Shown here: positions 28,169 to 36,997 of the stretch, piece after piece
Layout: each line of letters opens with the position of its first letter
How positions within the stretch are numbered: the first letter of the stretch is position 1
Assembly: GCF_018502625.1 (NCBI RefSeq)
Contig: NZ_CP075566.1
Coordinates: 687,001 to 751,000, forward strand
Origin: Pseudomonas hormoni
GTDB lineage: Bacteria > Pseudomonadota > Gammaproteobacteria > Pseudomonadales > Pseudomonadaceae
DNA: 64,000 bases
Direction of reading: 5' to 3'
Translations under genes and position numbers: made by a program
The notes under the pieces: model-generated
The model's input: the letters and a program-made list of their open reading frames with translations, nothing else
Database searches by the model: none
What the model was told of the DNA's origin: nothing

Positions 28169-29352
28169 CCCCGTTGTACGGACAACTCGCTCAGCGCGTT
28201 CAGCAATACGTCCATTTCTTCTTCGGTGTTGAAGTAGCTGACGGCGATCCGCGCGATGCTTTCCAGCCCTCTTGCCTGCATGTCCAGTGGCGTATAGGCC
28301 ACACCATTGGCGCCGATGTTGATCCCTCGCTGTGCCAGATGCTGCTTCAAATCGACACTGTCCCAACCCTTGAGCGTGAAGGCGATCAGGCCTGATTGCT
28401 GATCGGTGGGCCCCAGGTTGTGCAGCGTCAGCCCGCTGAGGGTGCCGAGGCGTTCGCGCAGGTGCCGACACAACCCATAGATCCGCTGACGAATGCGGGT
28501 CGCGCCCAACCGGTTGAACTCCTCCAGTGCATTGGCCAATCCCGCCAACAAGGCCACCGACACTTCGCTGGTCTCAAAGCGTCGCGCATCGTCTCGCACG
28601 GAAAAGCCTTCGCCTTCCCAGGGGGCGGATAGCACGTCCAGATGGCCGGGTATAAGTCGTTCGAGGAACCCCGGTTTGACATACATCAGCGCCGTACCTC
28701 GCGGGCCACGAAGGAATTTGCGTCCGGCGCCCTTCAGCACATCGCAGTTCAGCGCCTGCACATCGCAAGGCAGTTGCCCGAGTGCCTGGCCGGCGTCGAT
28801 GAAGTAGGCAATCCCGTGCTGTCGCGCCACGGCGCCAATGGCCTCGGCCGGATTGATCAGGCCGCTGTTGGCCGGGAGCCAGGTCAGCGCGATCAGCTTC
28901 ACTTTCGCGTCGATCATCTGCTTGAGGGCAGGGACGGATACCGCGCCTGTCTCATCGCAGGGAATCACCTCAAGCCGCGCGCCCGCGCTGACGGCTCGGG
29001 ACATGCAGGCCAGATTGCCACCCCATTCATGACGACCGACCAGAATCCGGTCGCCGGTCTGCCACGGCCCTAACGCGTTGAACGCCATGCCCCAGGCCGC
29101 CGAGCCGCTGCTGGCAAACGCGATGCTTTCAGCATTGGCGTTGAGCAATGTCGCGGCCGCGTGGCGGGCGCGGGTCTGGATGCTCTGGTCGGCGGCCTCC
29201 ATCGGGCCGCCGGTGGCTTCGCGTTGCAACTGCTCGATCATCGCGTCGAGCGTGGCCTCGCTGGGCAAGGAAGCGCCGGCATGGTTGAAGTGAATCACGC
29301 TGTAGCAACCCGGTGTGGCCGCGCGCAAACGCTCCACCTCGGCGAGATTCAC
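28165..29352 (-). CDS. Class-V PLP-dependent aminotransferase (cysteine desulfurase-like)
   Basis: 395 residues. Fold-type I class V enzyme: FNHAGASLPS near the start, GSAAWGMAFNALG at ~83-95, D186 in FIDAGQALG and Schiff-base K212 in KGAGRKFLRGPRGTALMYV. The cysteine-loop typical of true SufS/IscS desulfurases is not evident, so a lyase or EgtE-like role is as likely. It overlaps the downstream end of the RidA-like gene (ATG 29352, RidA stop at 29349), so the two form an operon; RidA proteins deaminate reactive enamine/imine products of PLP enzymes, a sensible pairing. Confidence 0.87.
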   Translation of the reverse strand: MNLAEVERLRAATPGCYSVIHFNHAGASLPSEATLDAMIEQLQREATGGPMEAADQSIQTRARHAAATLLNANAESIAFASSGSAAWGMAFNALGPWQTGDRILVGRHEWGGNLACMSRAVSAGARLEVIPCDETGAVSVPALKQMIDAKVKLIALTWLPANSGLINPAEAIGAVARQHGIAYFIDAGQALGQLPCDVQALNCDVLKGAGRKFLRGPRGTALMYVKPGFLERLIPGHLDVLSAPWEGEGFSVRDDARRFETSEVSVALLAGLANALEEFNRLGATRIRQRIYGLCRHLRERLGTLSGLTLHNLGPTDQQSGLIAFTLKGWDSVDLKQHLAQRGINIGANGVAYTPLDMQARGLESIARIAVSYFNTEEEMDVLLNALSELSVQRG

Positions 29353-29819
29353 GGCCGCAACTCGAAAATCGCGTCGATTTCCACCGCCACGCCGCCGGGC
29401 AAGCTCGATACACCCACGGCCGTGCGGACATGCCGGCCTTTTTCGCCCAAGGCGTTGACCAAAAGGTTGGACGCGCCATTGGCAACTGCACCTTGACGCT
29501 GGAAGTCAGGAGCGCTGGCGATAAACACGCCCAGGCGGATGATGCGCACCAGTCTCGACAGGTCATCGTTCAGCGCATCGCTGAGTTGCGCCAGCAGGCC
29601 CAGGGCAGCGAGTTCGGCGGCGTTGGCGCCTTCTTCATCGGAGATCGTTTCGCCAAGGCGACCGATGAAAGCCGGTTTGCCGTCCTGCAACGGGATCTGG
29701 CCGGAAATGAACAGCTGGTTCTGACTGGCTACATGGTTGACGTAGTTGGCGATGGGCTGGCTCGGCGTCGGCAGGCTCAGGCCCAGTTGCTGGACACGGT
29801 GGGCGAGTGAATCGGTCAT
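29349..29819 (-). CDS. RidA family (YjgF/UK114-like) protein
   Basis: 156 residues from ATG 29819 with GGAGG ahead of it. The RidA core is visible: QNQLFISGQIPLQDGKPAFIGRLG, LSDALNDDLSRLVRIIRLGVFIAS, and RTAVGVSSLPGGVAVEIDAIFEL, the last containing the conserved R..VGV..LP.G..VEI pattern. Such proteins hydrolyse 2-aminoacrylate-type intermediates or act as amidohydrolases. It is the first gene of a pair with the class-V aminotransferase and sits next to a LysR gene. Confidence 0.9.
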   Translation of the reverse strand: MTDSLAHRVQQLGLSLPTPSQPIANYVNHVASQNQLFISGQIPLQDGKPAFIGRLGETISDEEGANAAELAALGLLAQLSDALNDDLSRLVRIIRLGVFIASAPDFQRQGAVANGASNLLVNALGEKGRHVRTAVGVSSLPGGVAVEIDAIFELRP

Positions 29820-29906
29820 GGTGAATCCTCCTGAATGAAGGCTCAGCATGTTGGCGTCCGGGGGGCACGACAAACGGATAGATTTAATTCGACGTATTCA
29901 AATAAC

Positions 29907-30779
29907 TCATACGTTAGCCATTTCATTCAGCCATTCACCGAAACATTCGGCTGCGTAGCTGGAAGGCCGATCGGGAGTGACCAGCCAATAGCCGATTTCA
30001 CTAGTGAACGGCGGGGTGTCGAAGGCTACTACTAGCGCACCTTCCTTCAGTCGGCGTTCGATCAAATGACCACGACCCATGGCAATGCCCTGACCGGCCA
30101 CGGCGGCTTCGACAACGATGTTGTAGTCGTGGAGCATCACGCTGGGGTAGTGGGTGAGGTCGATGCCGTTGCGAGCGCTCCAGTCGAGCCATTCGAAGGG
30201 TTGATGGGATTTGGCCATAAGCAACGGGCCGACGCCGGTGTCCTGTGTTTTGAAGGCCGGACTGCAAACCGGTGTCAGAGTTTCTGACATGAAACGGTGG
30301 GCCCGGACTTTGGGCCAGCCGCCCTTGCCATAACGAATCGCCAGGTCGACTTCGCCACCGCCAACGTCGGACAGTTCTACCGAAGGCAGGAGCTCGACAT
30401 GGATGCAGGGATGGCGCGCGTTAAAGTCGGCCAGACGCGGCACCAGCCACAACGTGGCGAAAGAGGCGAGGAGGCCGACGCGCAGGGTGGTTTCATGATG
30501 ATCGTTACCGCGCAATTCGCGGGTAGCCAGGGCAATGGATTCCAGGGCCGGTTGAATCTGCCGGTAGTACGCTTCGCCGGTTGGCGTCAGATCGATGGCC
30601 CGAGTGCGGCGGATAAACAGCCGCTGGTTCAGGAACTGTTCCAGTTTCTGCACTTGGTGGCTGACTGCACTTTGGGTCACCGATAATTCATCGGCGGCCT
30701 TGATGAAGCTCAAATGGCGGGCCACGGCCTCGAAGGCGCGCAGGGACATCAAGGGTGGCAGATCCTGGTGCAATTCCAC
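29907..30779 (-). CDS. LysR-family regulator (GcvA-like)
   Basis: 290 residues from GTG 30779, chosen because AAAGGA lies ~8 bases upstream and the product begins VELHQDLPPLMSLRAFEAVARHLSF, the usual GcvA-type N-terminus; an upstream ATG at 30806 lacks this fit. HTH: LSFIKAADELSVTQSAVSHQVQKLE. Effector domain follows. It lies upstream of, and in the same direction as, the ridA/aminotransferase pair and probably regulates it; this is inference from position. Confidence 0.9.
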   Translation of the reverse strand: MELHQDLPPLMSLRAFEAVARHLSFIKAADELSVTQSAVSHQVQKLEQFLNQRLFIRRTRAIDLTPTGEAYYRQIQPALESIALATRELRGNDHHETTLRVGLLASFATLWLVPRLADFNARHPCIHVELLPSVELSDVGGGEVDLAIRYGKGGWPKVRAHRFMSETLTPVCSPAFKTQDTGVGPLLMAKSHQPFEWLDWSARNGIDLTHYPSVMLHDYNIVVEAAVAGQGIAMGRGHLIERRLKEGALVVAFDTPPFTSEIGYWLVTPDRPSSYAAECFGEWLNEMANV

Positions 30780-30965
30780 GGCGCGGGTCCTTTGGGTCCA
30801 TCGCAAAAACGCGATTGTGCGGCGAAAAAACCGCTTCGGTACATATTTTGTTAAGCCGCCGTTACGCGGGTGACTGGTCAGCGCCGGCGCCAGACCGCAT
30901 TATTGGCGCAATCCTGCCGAGCGATGCGGCAGTGTAATTTCCCTTCACGCGATGCACTGAACGCC

Positions 30966-31127
30966 ATGAGCCAAGACGACAAGCTGATCGACCTTACCGC
31001 CGAACGCGCCAAGCGAGTTCACGACCTCAACGACAAACGCCTGAATGAAGTGCGCCAGGCATTCGAGCAAGCGATGCCTTTGGGTAAAGCGAAGAAGAAG
31101 CCGAAGAACAAACCGAAAAAGCGTTAA
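30966..31127 (+). CDS. Small basic conserved protein
   Basis: 53 residues from ATG 30966: MSQDDKLIDLTAERAKRVHD, a helical middle, and a Lys-rich end (GKAKKKPKNKPKKR). Such a basic tail suggests nucleic acid or ribosome contact, but no family function is known to me. The frame is open further upstream, but the residues before 30966 look non-coding. Confidence 0.65.
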   Translation: MSQDDKLIDLTAERAKRVHDLNDKRLNEVRQAFEQAMPLGKAKKKPKNKPKKR

Positions 31128-31190
31128 ACCCCCGGCATCCGTTGATGCAGATCAGTTTTCCCCCTCCTTTGCGCCCTGTCTTGGGCGATA

Positions 31191-31204
31191 TTGATCCCGG
31201 TCAA
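31191..31204. promoter_or_regulatory. ANR/FNR box of the ccoM promoter
   Basis: TTGATCCCGGTCAA fits TTGAT-N4-(A/G)TCAA. Its centre (31197.5) is 41 bp from a start site predicted by the -10-like TTAACT at 31226-31231, the class II activator position. It lies 66 bp before ccoM. Confidence 0.8.
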
Positions 31205-31269
31205 TTTTCTCTCCTGCCTGATTGGTTAACTTAGCCCCATCGCAACAGGGCAAGTGCAGGAGGCCAGTC

Positions 31270-31386
31270 ATGTTTTTCGACAACGTGGTGATCGCCGGAG
31301 TGCTGACAGTCGGCCTCATGGTTCTGTTTTTTGCAGGGTTTGGATTTTTTATCTGGAAGGATTCGCACAAGCGGAAAAAACCGTAG
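31270..31386 (+). CDS. ccoM: cbb3-type cytochrome c oxidase small subunit CcoM
   Basis: 38 residues: a short N-terminus (MFFDNVVIAG), one transmembrane helix (VLTVGLMVLFFAGFGFFIW) and a basic end KDSHKRKKP. This matches CcoM, the single-helix subunit described in the cbb3 oxidase of P. stutzeri, where it supports assembly/stability of the high-affinity terminal oxidase in the inner membrane. AGGAGG is 8 bases upstream of ATG. The ANR box and downstream UUCG-loop terminator make this a complete one-gene unit away from ccoNOQP, induced under low oxygen. Confidence 0.85.
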   Translation: MFFDNVVIAGVLTVGLMVLFFAGFGFFIWKDSHKRKKP

Positions 31387-31421
31387 GTCTTTCTTGATGC
31401 AATGAGCACGCAAGGCATTTT

Positions 31422-31448
31422 GGGCAACTTCGGTTGCCCTTTTTTTTG
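31422..31448 (+). terminator. Terminator of ccoM
   Basis: GGGCAAC-TTCG-GTTGCCC followed by eight T. The UUCG tetraloop stem is perfect. Confidence 0.95.
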
Positions 31449-31478
31449 CCCGTAACAATCTATCGGCTTATCACCTCT

Positions 31479-31575
31479 CCTGTAGGAGCCGAGCTTGCTC
31501 GCGATGAGGCCATAACAGCCGCCATCCATTTTCACTGTTAGACCGCTATCGCGAGCAAGCTCGGCCCCTACAGGT
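31479..31575. repeat. REPIN between ccoM and the PiT gene
   Basis: Left arm CCTGTAGGAGCCGAGCTTGC, right arm GCGAGCAAGCTCGGCCCCTA followed by CAGG; spacer about 45 bp. Confidence 0.88.
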
Positions 31576-31608
31576 TCTGTGGTGGATTACGATTTTCCGG
31601 CAGACATG

Positions 31609-31647
31609 AAAAAGGCGCGACTCTTGCGAGGCGCGCCTTTTTTTTTC
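31609..31647. terminator. Terminator of the PiT phosphate transporter gene
   Basis: AAAAAGGCGCG...CGCGCCTTTTTTTTT; A-rich on one side and T-rich on the other, so it can act in both directions. It lies 15 bp after the transporter stop. Confidence 0.88.
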
Positions 31648-31661
31648 GTTGCAGCAAAGTA

Positions 31662-33137
31662 TCAGCTGCCCAGTGCCTTCGACGCCAGCCAGAACAGGCC
31701 GGCCGACAGCGCCACGGTCGCTGGGAGGGTCAGGACCCAGGCCAGCAGGATGGTTCTGACGGTGCCGCCCTGCAGGCCGCTTTTGTTGGCGACCATGGTG
31801 CCGGCCACGCCCGATGACAGGACGTGGGTGGTCGAAACCGGCAGGCTGAAGATGTTCGCCATACCAATCAGGCTGGCGGTAGTGATCTGCGCCGACATGC
31901 CTTGGGAGTAAGTCATGCCTTGCTTGCCGATCTTCTCGCCGATGGTCAGTACCACGCGCTTCCAGCCCACCATGGTGCCCAGGCCCAGGGCCAGTGCGAC
32001 CGCCAGAATCACCCAGAACGGGGCGTATTCGGTGGTGGTGGTCAGGTCTTTGCGCAGCTTGTCCAGGTCAGCCTTTTCACGGGCAGCGAGGCCGGGCAGC
32101 TTGCCGACTTTCTTCGCCGTGTCATCCAGGCAGAGCAGGTAGCGACGGACTTCGATACGGCTTTCCGCCGACAGCGAGTGGTAGTCGGCGACACCTTTGA
32201 GGGTGTCGAGCAGGGCGGTGATGGTCGGTTCGGTCTGTTGCGGGTTGCAACGGAATTTCTCCGGCAGATCACCTTCCACGCTTTTGCCCAGGGCCAGGTA
32301 TTCACCCAGCGTATCTGCATTGCGCTTGTAGAACTGGTTCAGGTGCAGGGTCGCATCGCGAGTGCGTTCGATTTGGTAGGTGGTGCTGCCCAGGTCGAGT
32401 ACGAACTGCGCCGGAACGATACCGATCAGCACCAGCATGATCAGGCCGATACCTTTCTGGCCATCGTTGGAACCGTGCACAAAGCTCACGGCCATGGCGG
32501 AAATCACCAGCACCAGGCGGTTCCAGAACGGCGGATGCTTCTTGTCGTCGATCTTGCGGCGCTGTTCCGGTGTCTTGTGCATCTTCGACAGTGGACGCCA
32601 CCATTTAAGGCCGATCAGGATCAGCGCTGCGATCAGGAACCCGGCCATCGGCGAAAACACCAGCGAAGCCGCGATATCGATCGCCTTCTGCCAGTTGACG
32701 CCATCGGCCAATGGAATGTCGTTGATCAGCGCGTTGGCCAGGCCAACCCCGAGGATCGAACCGATCAGCGTGTGGGAGCTGGAGGCCGGGATACCGAAGT
32801 ACCAGGTGCCCAGGTTCCAGGTGATGGCGGCGGCAAGCAACGAGAACACCATGGCCAGTCCGTGACCGGTGTTCACATTGATCAGCAGTTCTACCGGCAG
32901 CAGGTGGACGATGGCATACGCCACGCCAACACCGCCCAGCAGCACGCCGAGGAAGTTGAATACACCGGAAAAGAACACGGCCAGATGCGGCGGCATGGCT
33001 TTGGTGTAGATAACAGTGGCCACCGCGTTTGCAGTGTCATGAAAGCCGTTGATGAACTCGAAGGCGAGGACAAAGGCGAGGGCGAGCAAGAGGCTCACAA
33101 GCACCCAAGCATCCAGTCCGCTGAATAAATCGATCAT
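31662..33137 (-). CDS. pitA: PiT-family inorganic phosphate transporter
   Basis: 491 residues, PHO4 family: symport of metal-phosphate with H+ across the inner membrane. Duplicated signatures are visible, GFHDTANAVATVI near residue 32 and HGSNDGQKGIGL near 225, and ITTASLIGMANIFSLPVSTTHVLSSG close to the C-terminus. A large soluble loop (about 255-375) between membrane halves is typical of the PitA length class. ATG 33137. Monocistronic with its own terminator. Confidence 0.93.
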   Translation of the reverse strand: MIDLFSGLDAWVLVSLLLALAFVLAFEFINGFHDTANAVATVIYTKAMPPHLAVFFSGVFNFLGVLLGGVGVAYAIVHLLPVELLINVNTGHGLAMVFSLLAAAITWNLGTWYFGIPASSSHTLIGSILGVGLANALINDIPLADGVNWQKAIDIAASLVFSPMAGFLIAALILIGLKWWRPLSKMHKTPEQRRKIDDKKHPPFWNRLVLVISAMAVSFVHGSNDGQKGIGLIMLVLIGIVPAQFVLDLGSTTYQIERTRDATLHLNQFYKRNADTLGEYLALGKSVEGDLPEKFRCNPQQTEPTITALLDTLKGVADYHSLSAESRIEVRRYLLCLDDTAKKVGKLPGLAAREKADLDKLRKDLTTTTEYAPFWVILAVALALGLGTMVGWKRVVLTIGEKIGKQGMTYSQGMSAQITTASLIGMANIFSLPVSTTHVLSSGVAGTMVANKSGLQGGTVRTILLAWVLTLPATVALSAGLFWLASKALGS

Positions 33138-33514
33138 GAAGGTTTTCTGACCCGGTCGTAAGGGGGCGCGATTATGCCAGAAAAGACTGTAAATCGATGC
33201 ACTAGCTGCTCATCGGTAACATTCTTCAACGAATTAGTGGGTGGACACGCTCCGGGTCCCGGGTGTTTTTCGGGTTTTGCAAGTCGTTGAATTGCTTTGA
33301 AAAGCCCGCAGGCACAAGGGTTTCTCTCGAAACGGCGAGAGGCGCAAAGGCTTGTATGAAATATCTGAGAAGAGGGCAGGACATGAGCCAATTACCTCAT
33401 CAGATAGATAAGGTGGCCGCTGCCCGCTCGTAGCGGGCGCGAATGGCAACATCAATGCATCCCGCTTTTAACGGGGGCAGACGCAGGCCCTTGAAAGGAG
33501 TCAGGCCGAGGCGA
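33138..33514. other. Intergenic region upstream of pitA, no gene seen
   Basis: 377 bp. It should contain the pitA promoter. Two GC hairpins, GCCCGCT-cgt-AGCGGGC (about 33422-33438) and CCCGC-tttta-(A)CGGG (about 33464-33477), lie after the small gene at 33515 on the minus strand and may terminate it, though neither has a T run. A 16-codon ORF (MSQLPHQIDKVAAARS, from 33382) has a plausible ribosome site but is too short to claim. Confidence 0.4.
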
Positions 33515-33715
33515 TCATGGCTCTTCGGCTTTGAGTTCCTTTTCCATCTTCTGCAGTTCCTGGGTGAAAGCCTGGTCCTGAACGGTGGCGCGTTTACGCC
33601 AGGGTTTGCGTTCCGGTTCTGGCTGAGCGGCGTAGGTGGTGACTTCCCCGCCGTAAACTTCCTTGTAACGTTGTTCCTGGCGCTCAAGTTCCGCGCGCAG
33701 TTCGTCTTTCGTCAC
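33515..33715 (-). CDS. Small conserved hypothetical protein, helical
   Basis: 66 residues from GTG 33715 (AGGTAG 5 bases upstream): [20 protein letters not shown], a Pro-rich middle ([15 protein letters not shown]) and a second helix [17 protein letters not shown]. It is highly charged with two amphipathic helices and no membrane segment. I do not recognise a function. Longer readings to 33886 add residues with no coding character. Confidence 0.65.
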   Translation of the reverse strand: MTKDELRAELERQEQRYKEVYGGEVTTYAAQPEPERKPWRKRATVQDQAFTQELQKMEKELKAEEP

Positions 33716-34287
33716 AGTGCTACCTGTATGGGTTGAGATTAATTCTGGTAAATCGCGCTGCATCAAATGCATCGACCACGCTCGCCGAAAGGACAATGCC
33801 CGGGAAGGCATTGTTTTACGGCAGGGCAATCGATACTTCCATGTTGCAGGCGGCCACGGCACCAGAGCAAACAGCTGACGTAGCATCAGTTTCCTGTTTC
33901 AGCGAGCGCGCTGTCAGAGCTTTTGAAATGAGCGTCAGGCGCTTGCTGCGGGCAGCGACGATGGAACATCGCGCTACCGGGTGACGGAACCGGCGAGTAG
34001 AAAAACCGGGCCGTCACTGAATTGCATTATAGCGGTCGATTTGAAGAACACTATCGCCAAAGAGTTAAAAATGGATCTTCATGTGTGATCGTTTTATTAC
34101 TTGCAAGTTTTTTACCTTCACTTGGCCGCGATGTCTTTCTGGCGTCATTAAGTCGAACAAGTTAGGACATAACATGGGGGCTTTAACTCAGGGTTCAAGC
34201 ACAGAGGTAAAACCATGTAACGGGTAAGGACGCACACGTGCTCGACCAACACTCTGTAACGGCAACCGATTGCGATTATCGGCCGAG
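33716..34287. other. Long intergenic region upstream of pcaR
   Basis: About 570 bp (672 bp to the pcaR start) with falling GC content around 34020-34170, no ORF with coding character and no RNA gene that I can recognise. The distal 100 bp carries the pcaR operator and promoter. Confidence 0.5.
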
Positions 34288-34303
34288 GGTTCGATAATCG
34301 CCC
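34271..34303. promoter_or_regulatory. PcaR-type operator upstream of pcaR
   Basis: GTTCGATAATCGCCC (34289-34303) is close to the published P. putida PcaR site GTTCGATAATCGCAC. An inverted half, TGCGATTATCGG, precedes it at 34271-34282. It lies 85 bp before the pcaR start and suggests autoregulation. Confidence 0.75.
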
Positions 34304-34387
34304 AGTCTTGGCTGCCTGTGGCTTGTGTGCCAAACCCCGAGCCGCTTGTAATAGCCGTCGCCGATTGGTGTGGGAAAAGGACCTGAT

Positions 34388-35230
34388 ATGAACGAGCAAA
34401 TGCGTAATTCCTTCGCTTCAGTGGCGCCGCCGATCGTCGCGTCGCCCGCCAAGCGGATCCAGGCCATGACCGGCGACCCGGACTTCATGACGTCCCTGGC
34501 CCGAGGTCTGGCCGTGGTGCAAGCATTCCAGGAGCGCAAACGGCACCTGACCATCGCCCAGATCAGTCACCGTACGGAAATCCCCCGCGCCGCCGTGCGA
34601 CGTTGCCTGCACACCCTGATCAAACTCGGTTACGCCACCACCGACGGTCGCACCTATTCGCTGCTGCCCAAAGTGCTGACCCTCGGCCATGCCTATCTGT
34701 CCTCGACCCCGCTGGCGGTGTCTGCCCAACCTTACCTCGACCGCATGAGCGAACAACTCCACGAGGCCTGCAACATGGCCACGCTGGAAGGCGATGACAT
34801 TTTGTACATCGCTCGCTCGGCGACGACTCAGCGGCTGATTTCCGTCGACCTGTCGGTAGGCGGACGCCTCCCGGCCTATTGCACTTCCATGGGCAGGATT
34901 CTGCTCGCGGCACTGGATGACACGTCGCTGCGCGAATACCTCGACCACGCAGACCTGCAAGCCAAGACCAGCCGCACCTTGCACACTCCCGAAGCGCTGC
35001 TCGAATGCCTGCAGGAAGTGCGGCAACAAGGCTGGTGCATCGTCGATCAGGAACTGGAACAAGGCCTGCGCTCGATTGCCGTTCCGGTGTACGACGCTTC
35101 CGGGCAAGTCGTTGCGGCGCTCAACGTCAGCACGCACGCCGGGCGGGTCAGCCGCAACGAGCTGGAGCAACGGTTCCTGCCGGGTCTGCTGGCGGCCAGC
35201 CGTAACCTCAGCGCCCAGCTGTTTGCCTAA
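34388..35230 (+). CDS. pcaR: PcaR, IclR-family regulator of protocatechuate degradation
   Basis: 280 residues from ATG 34388 (AAAAGGA upstream). IclR HTH (RHLTIAQISHRTEIPRAAVRRCLHTLIKLGYA) at ~45-85 and an IclR effector domain with ICT-type pattern SVGGRLPAYCTSMGRILLAAL and GWCIVDQELEQGLRSIAVPV. In P. putida PcaR responds to beta-ketoadipate and activates pca genes. It heads the pca island; boxes like its binding site occur before pcaR, pcaK, pcaI and the porin gene. Confidence 0.95.
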   Translation: MNEQMRNSFASVAPPIVASPAKRIQAMTGDPDFMTSLARGLAVVQAFQERKRHLTIAQISHRTEIPRAAVRRCLHTLIKLGYATTDGRTYSLLPKVLTLGHAYLSSTPLAVSAQPYLDRMSEQLHEACNMATLEGDDILYIARSATTQRLISVDLSVGGRLPAYCTSMGRILLAALDDTSLREYLDHADLQAKTSRTLHTPEALLECLQEVRQQGWCIVDQELEQGLRSIAVPVYDASGQVVAALNVSTHAGRVSRNELEQRFLPGLLAASRNLSAQLFA

Positions 35231-35233
35231 GCT

Positions 35234-35271
35234 GTTCGATAATCGCCCAGACTCGCGTTTAACGAATTGAC
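35234..35271. promoter_or_regulatory. PcaR-type operator upstream of pcaK
   Basis: GTTCGATAATCG, 12 bp, then TTTAACGAATTG (to about 35269). The first part is identical over 15 bp to the box before pcaR. Centre ~105 bp before the pcaK ATG, immediately after the pcaR stop. Confidence 0.75.
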
Positions 35272-35357
35272 GCACTTTCCCCAGGATCACTAATGTCGCG
35301 GCAGCGCCAGCCTAGGCTGGCACCTGTCCGACTGCGTTCTTGCGTGGAATAAAAATA

Positions 35358-36704
35358 ATGAACCAGCCTCAGTCTGCTGTAGGAAACTGCCTCGACGTGC
35401 AGTCCTTCATCAATGCTCAACCCATCTCGCGCTACCAGTGGCGAGTGGTGATCCTGTGTTTCCTGATTGTTTTCCTCGATGGCCTCGACACCGCGGCCAT
35501 GGGCTTCATCGCGCCGGCGCTGTCCCAGGACTGGGGCATCGATCGCGCCAGCCTTGGCCCGGTGATGAGTGCGGCGTTGATCGGCATGGTCTTCGGCGCA
35601 CTGGGCTCCGGCCCGTTGGCTGACCGCTTCGGGCGAAAAGTCGTACTGGTGGGCGCGGTGCTGTTGTTCGGCGCCTTCAGCCTGGCATCGGCCTACAGCA
35701 GCAACGTCGATCAGTTGCTGGTGCTGCGCTTCCTCACCGGTCTGGGCCTTGGCGCCGGCATGCCGAACGCCACGACATTGCTGTCGGAATACACCCCGGA
35801 GCGCAAAAAATCCCTGCTGGTGACCAGCATGTTCTGCGGCTTCAACCTCGGCATGGCCGGTGGCGGATTCATTTCGGCCAAGCTGATTCCCGCGTTCGGC
35901 TGGCACAGCCTGCTGTTGATCGGCGGAATTCTTCCGCTGATTCTTGCCGTCGTCTTGCTGTTCTGGCTACCGGAGTCGGCGCGTTACCTGGTCGTGCGCA
36001 ATCGCGGCACCGACAAAGTGCGCAAGGCGCTGGCGCCAATCGATCCGACGGTCGTCGCTCAAGCATCCAGCTTCAGCGTACCGGAACAGAAAACAGTGAA
36101 GGCGCGCAATGTGTTTGCGGTGATCTTCTCCGGCACCTACAGCACCGGCACCTTGTTGTTGTGGCTGACCTACTTCATGGGCCTGGTAATCGTTTACCTG
36201 CTGACCAGTTGGCTGCCGACGCTGATGCGTGACAGTGGCGCGAGCATGGAACAGGCGGCATTCATCGGCGCGCTGTTCCAGTTCGGCGGCGTATTGAGCG
36301 CAGTGGGCGTGGGCTGGGCGATGGACCGGTTCAACCCGCACAAGGTCATCGGCACTTTCTACCTGCTGGCCGGGGTGTTTGCCTACGCGGTAGGGCAGAG
36401 CCTGGGCAACATCACGCTGCTGGCAACGCTGGTGCTGGTGGCCGGGATGTGTGTCAACGGCGCGCAATCGGCGATGCCTTCGCTGGCGGCGCGGTTTTAT
36501 CCGACTCAAGGTCGGGCGACCGGGGTGTCGTGGATGCTCGGGATCGGTCGGTTCGGCGCGATTCTGGGGGCGTGGATGGGGGCGACGTTGCTGGGGTTGG
36601 GCTGGAATTTTGAGCAGGTGCTGACGGCGTTGGTGATCCCGGCGGCGTTGGCGACGACGGCGGTGGTGATCAAGGGCATGGTGAGTCATGCGGATGCGAC
36701 CTGA
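35358..36704 (+). CDS. pcaK: 4-hydroxybenzoate/protocatechuate transporter PcaK
   Basis: 448 residues, aromatic acid/H+ symporter (AAHS) family of MFS, inner membrane, 12 helices. Seen: FLDGLDTAAMGFIAPAL in helix 1 with the DGxD-like aspartates needed for transport, the loop motif GPLADRFGRKVVLVG, and a C-terminal GxxxD/RRxG-like pattern. ATG 35358. It brings 4-hydroxybenzoate or protocatechuate into the cell and follows pcaR, with its own PcaR box. Confidence 0.94.
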   Translation: MNQPQSAVGNCLDVQSFINAQPISRYQWRVVILCFLIVFLDGLDTAAMGFIAPALSQDWGIDRASLGPVMSAALIGMVFGALGSGPLADRFGRKVVLVGAVLLFGAFSLASAYSSNVDQLLVLRFLTGLGLGAGMPNATTLLSEYTPERKKSLLVTSMFCGFNLGMAGGGFISAKLIPAFGWHSLLLIGGILPLILAVVLLFWLPESARYLVVRNRGTDKVRKALAPIDPTVVAQASSFSVPEQKTVKARNVFAVIFSGTYSTGTLLLWLTYFMGLVIVYLLTSWLPTLMRDSGASMEQAAFIGALFQFGGVLSAVGVGWAMDRFNPHKVIGTFYLLAGVFAYAVGQSLGNITLLATLVLVAGMCVNGAQSAMPSLAARFYPTQGRATGVSWMLGIGRFGAILGAWMGATLLGLGWNFEQVLTALVIPAALATTAVVIKGMVSHADAT

Positions 36705-36739
36705 TCGTTTGATCCGGAATCTCAGGTGATTTTGATGGC

Positions 36740-36833
36740 CTCTTCGCGGGCAAGCCTCGCTCCTACAGGAATGATGATGTCCGCGGTTTCGCGAACGCCA
36801 CTAAACCGTAGGAGCGAGGCTTGCCCGCGAAGC
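36740..36833. repeat. REPIN between pcaK and pcaI
   Basis: Arms TCTTCGCGGGCAAGCCTCGC and GTAGGAGCGAGGCTTGCCCG in opposite orientation, spacer ~40 bp. Confidence 0.9.
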
Positions 36834-36863
36834 TTTTAGCGATCGGTAGTCAAGCAACAATCT

Positions 36864-36901
36864 GTTCGATAAACGAACACTTAGTCGATTATCGGATTGT
36901 T
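36864..36901. promoter_or_regulatory. PcaR-type operator upstream of pcaIJ
   Basis: GTTCGATAAACG, 12 bp, then ATTATCGGATTG: the same half-site/12-bp/half-site layout as before pcaK. It lies ~97 bp before the pcaI start, as in the PcaR-activated pcaI promoter of P. putida. Confidence 0.75.
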
Positions 36902-36997
36902 TGGCAATTTGCACAGGCTTAACCTTCAGTCATTCCGGCGCGCGCATCGCGCCTTTTTCTACCACTGTCGGTTCACAACAAAACGGGAGCCTGCCCC

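Noticed and set aside
33382..33432. 16-codon ORF with a plausible ribosome site in the pitA upstream region
   Set aside because: Too short to separate from chance, and no comparative evidence is available.
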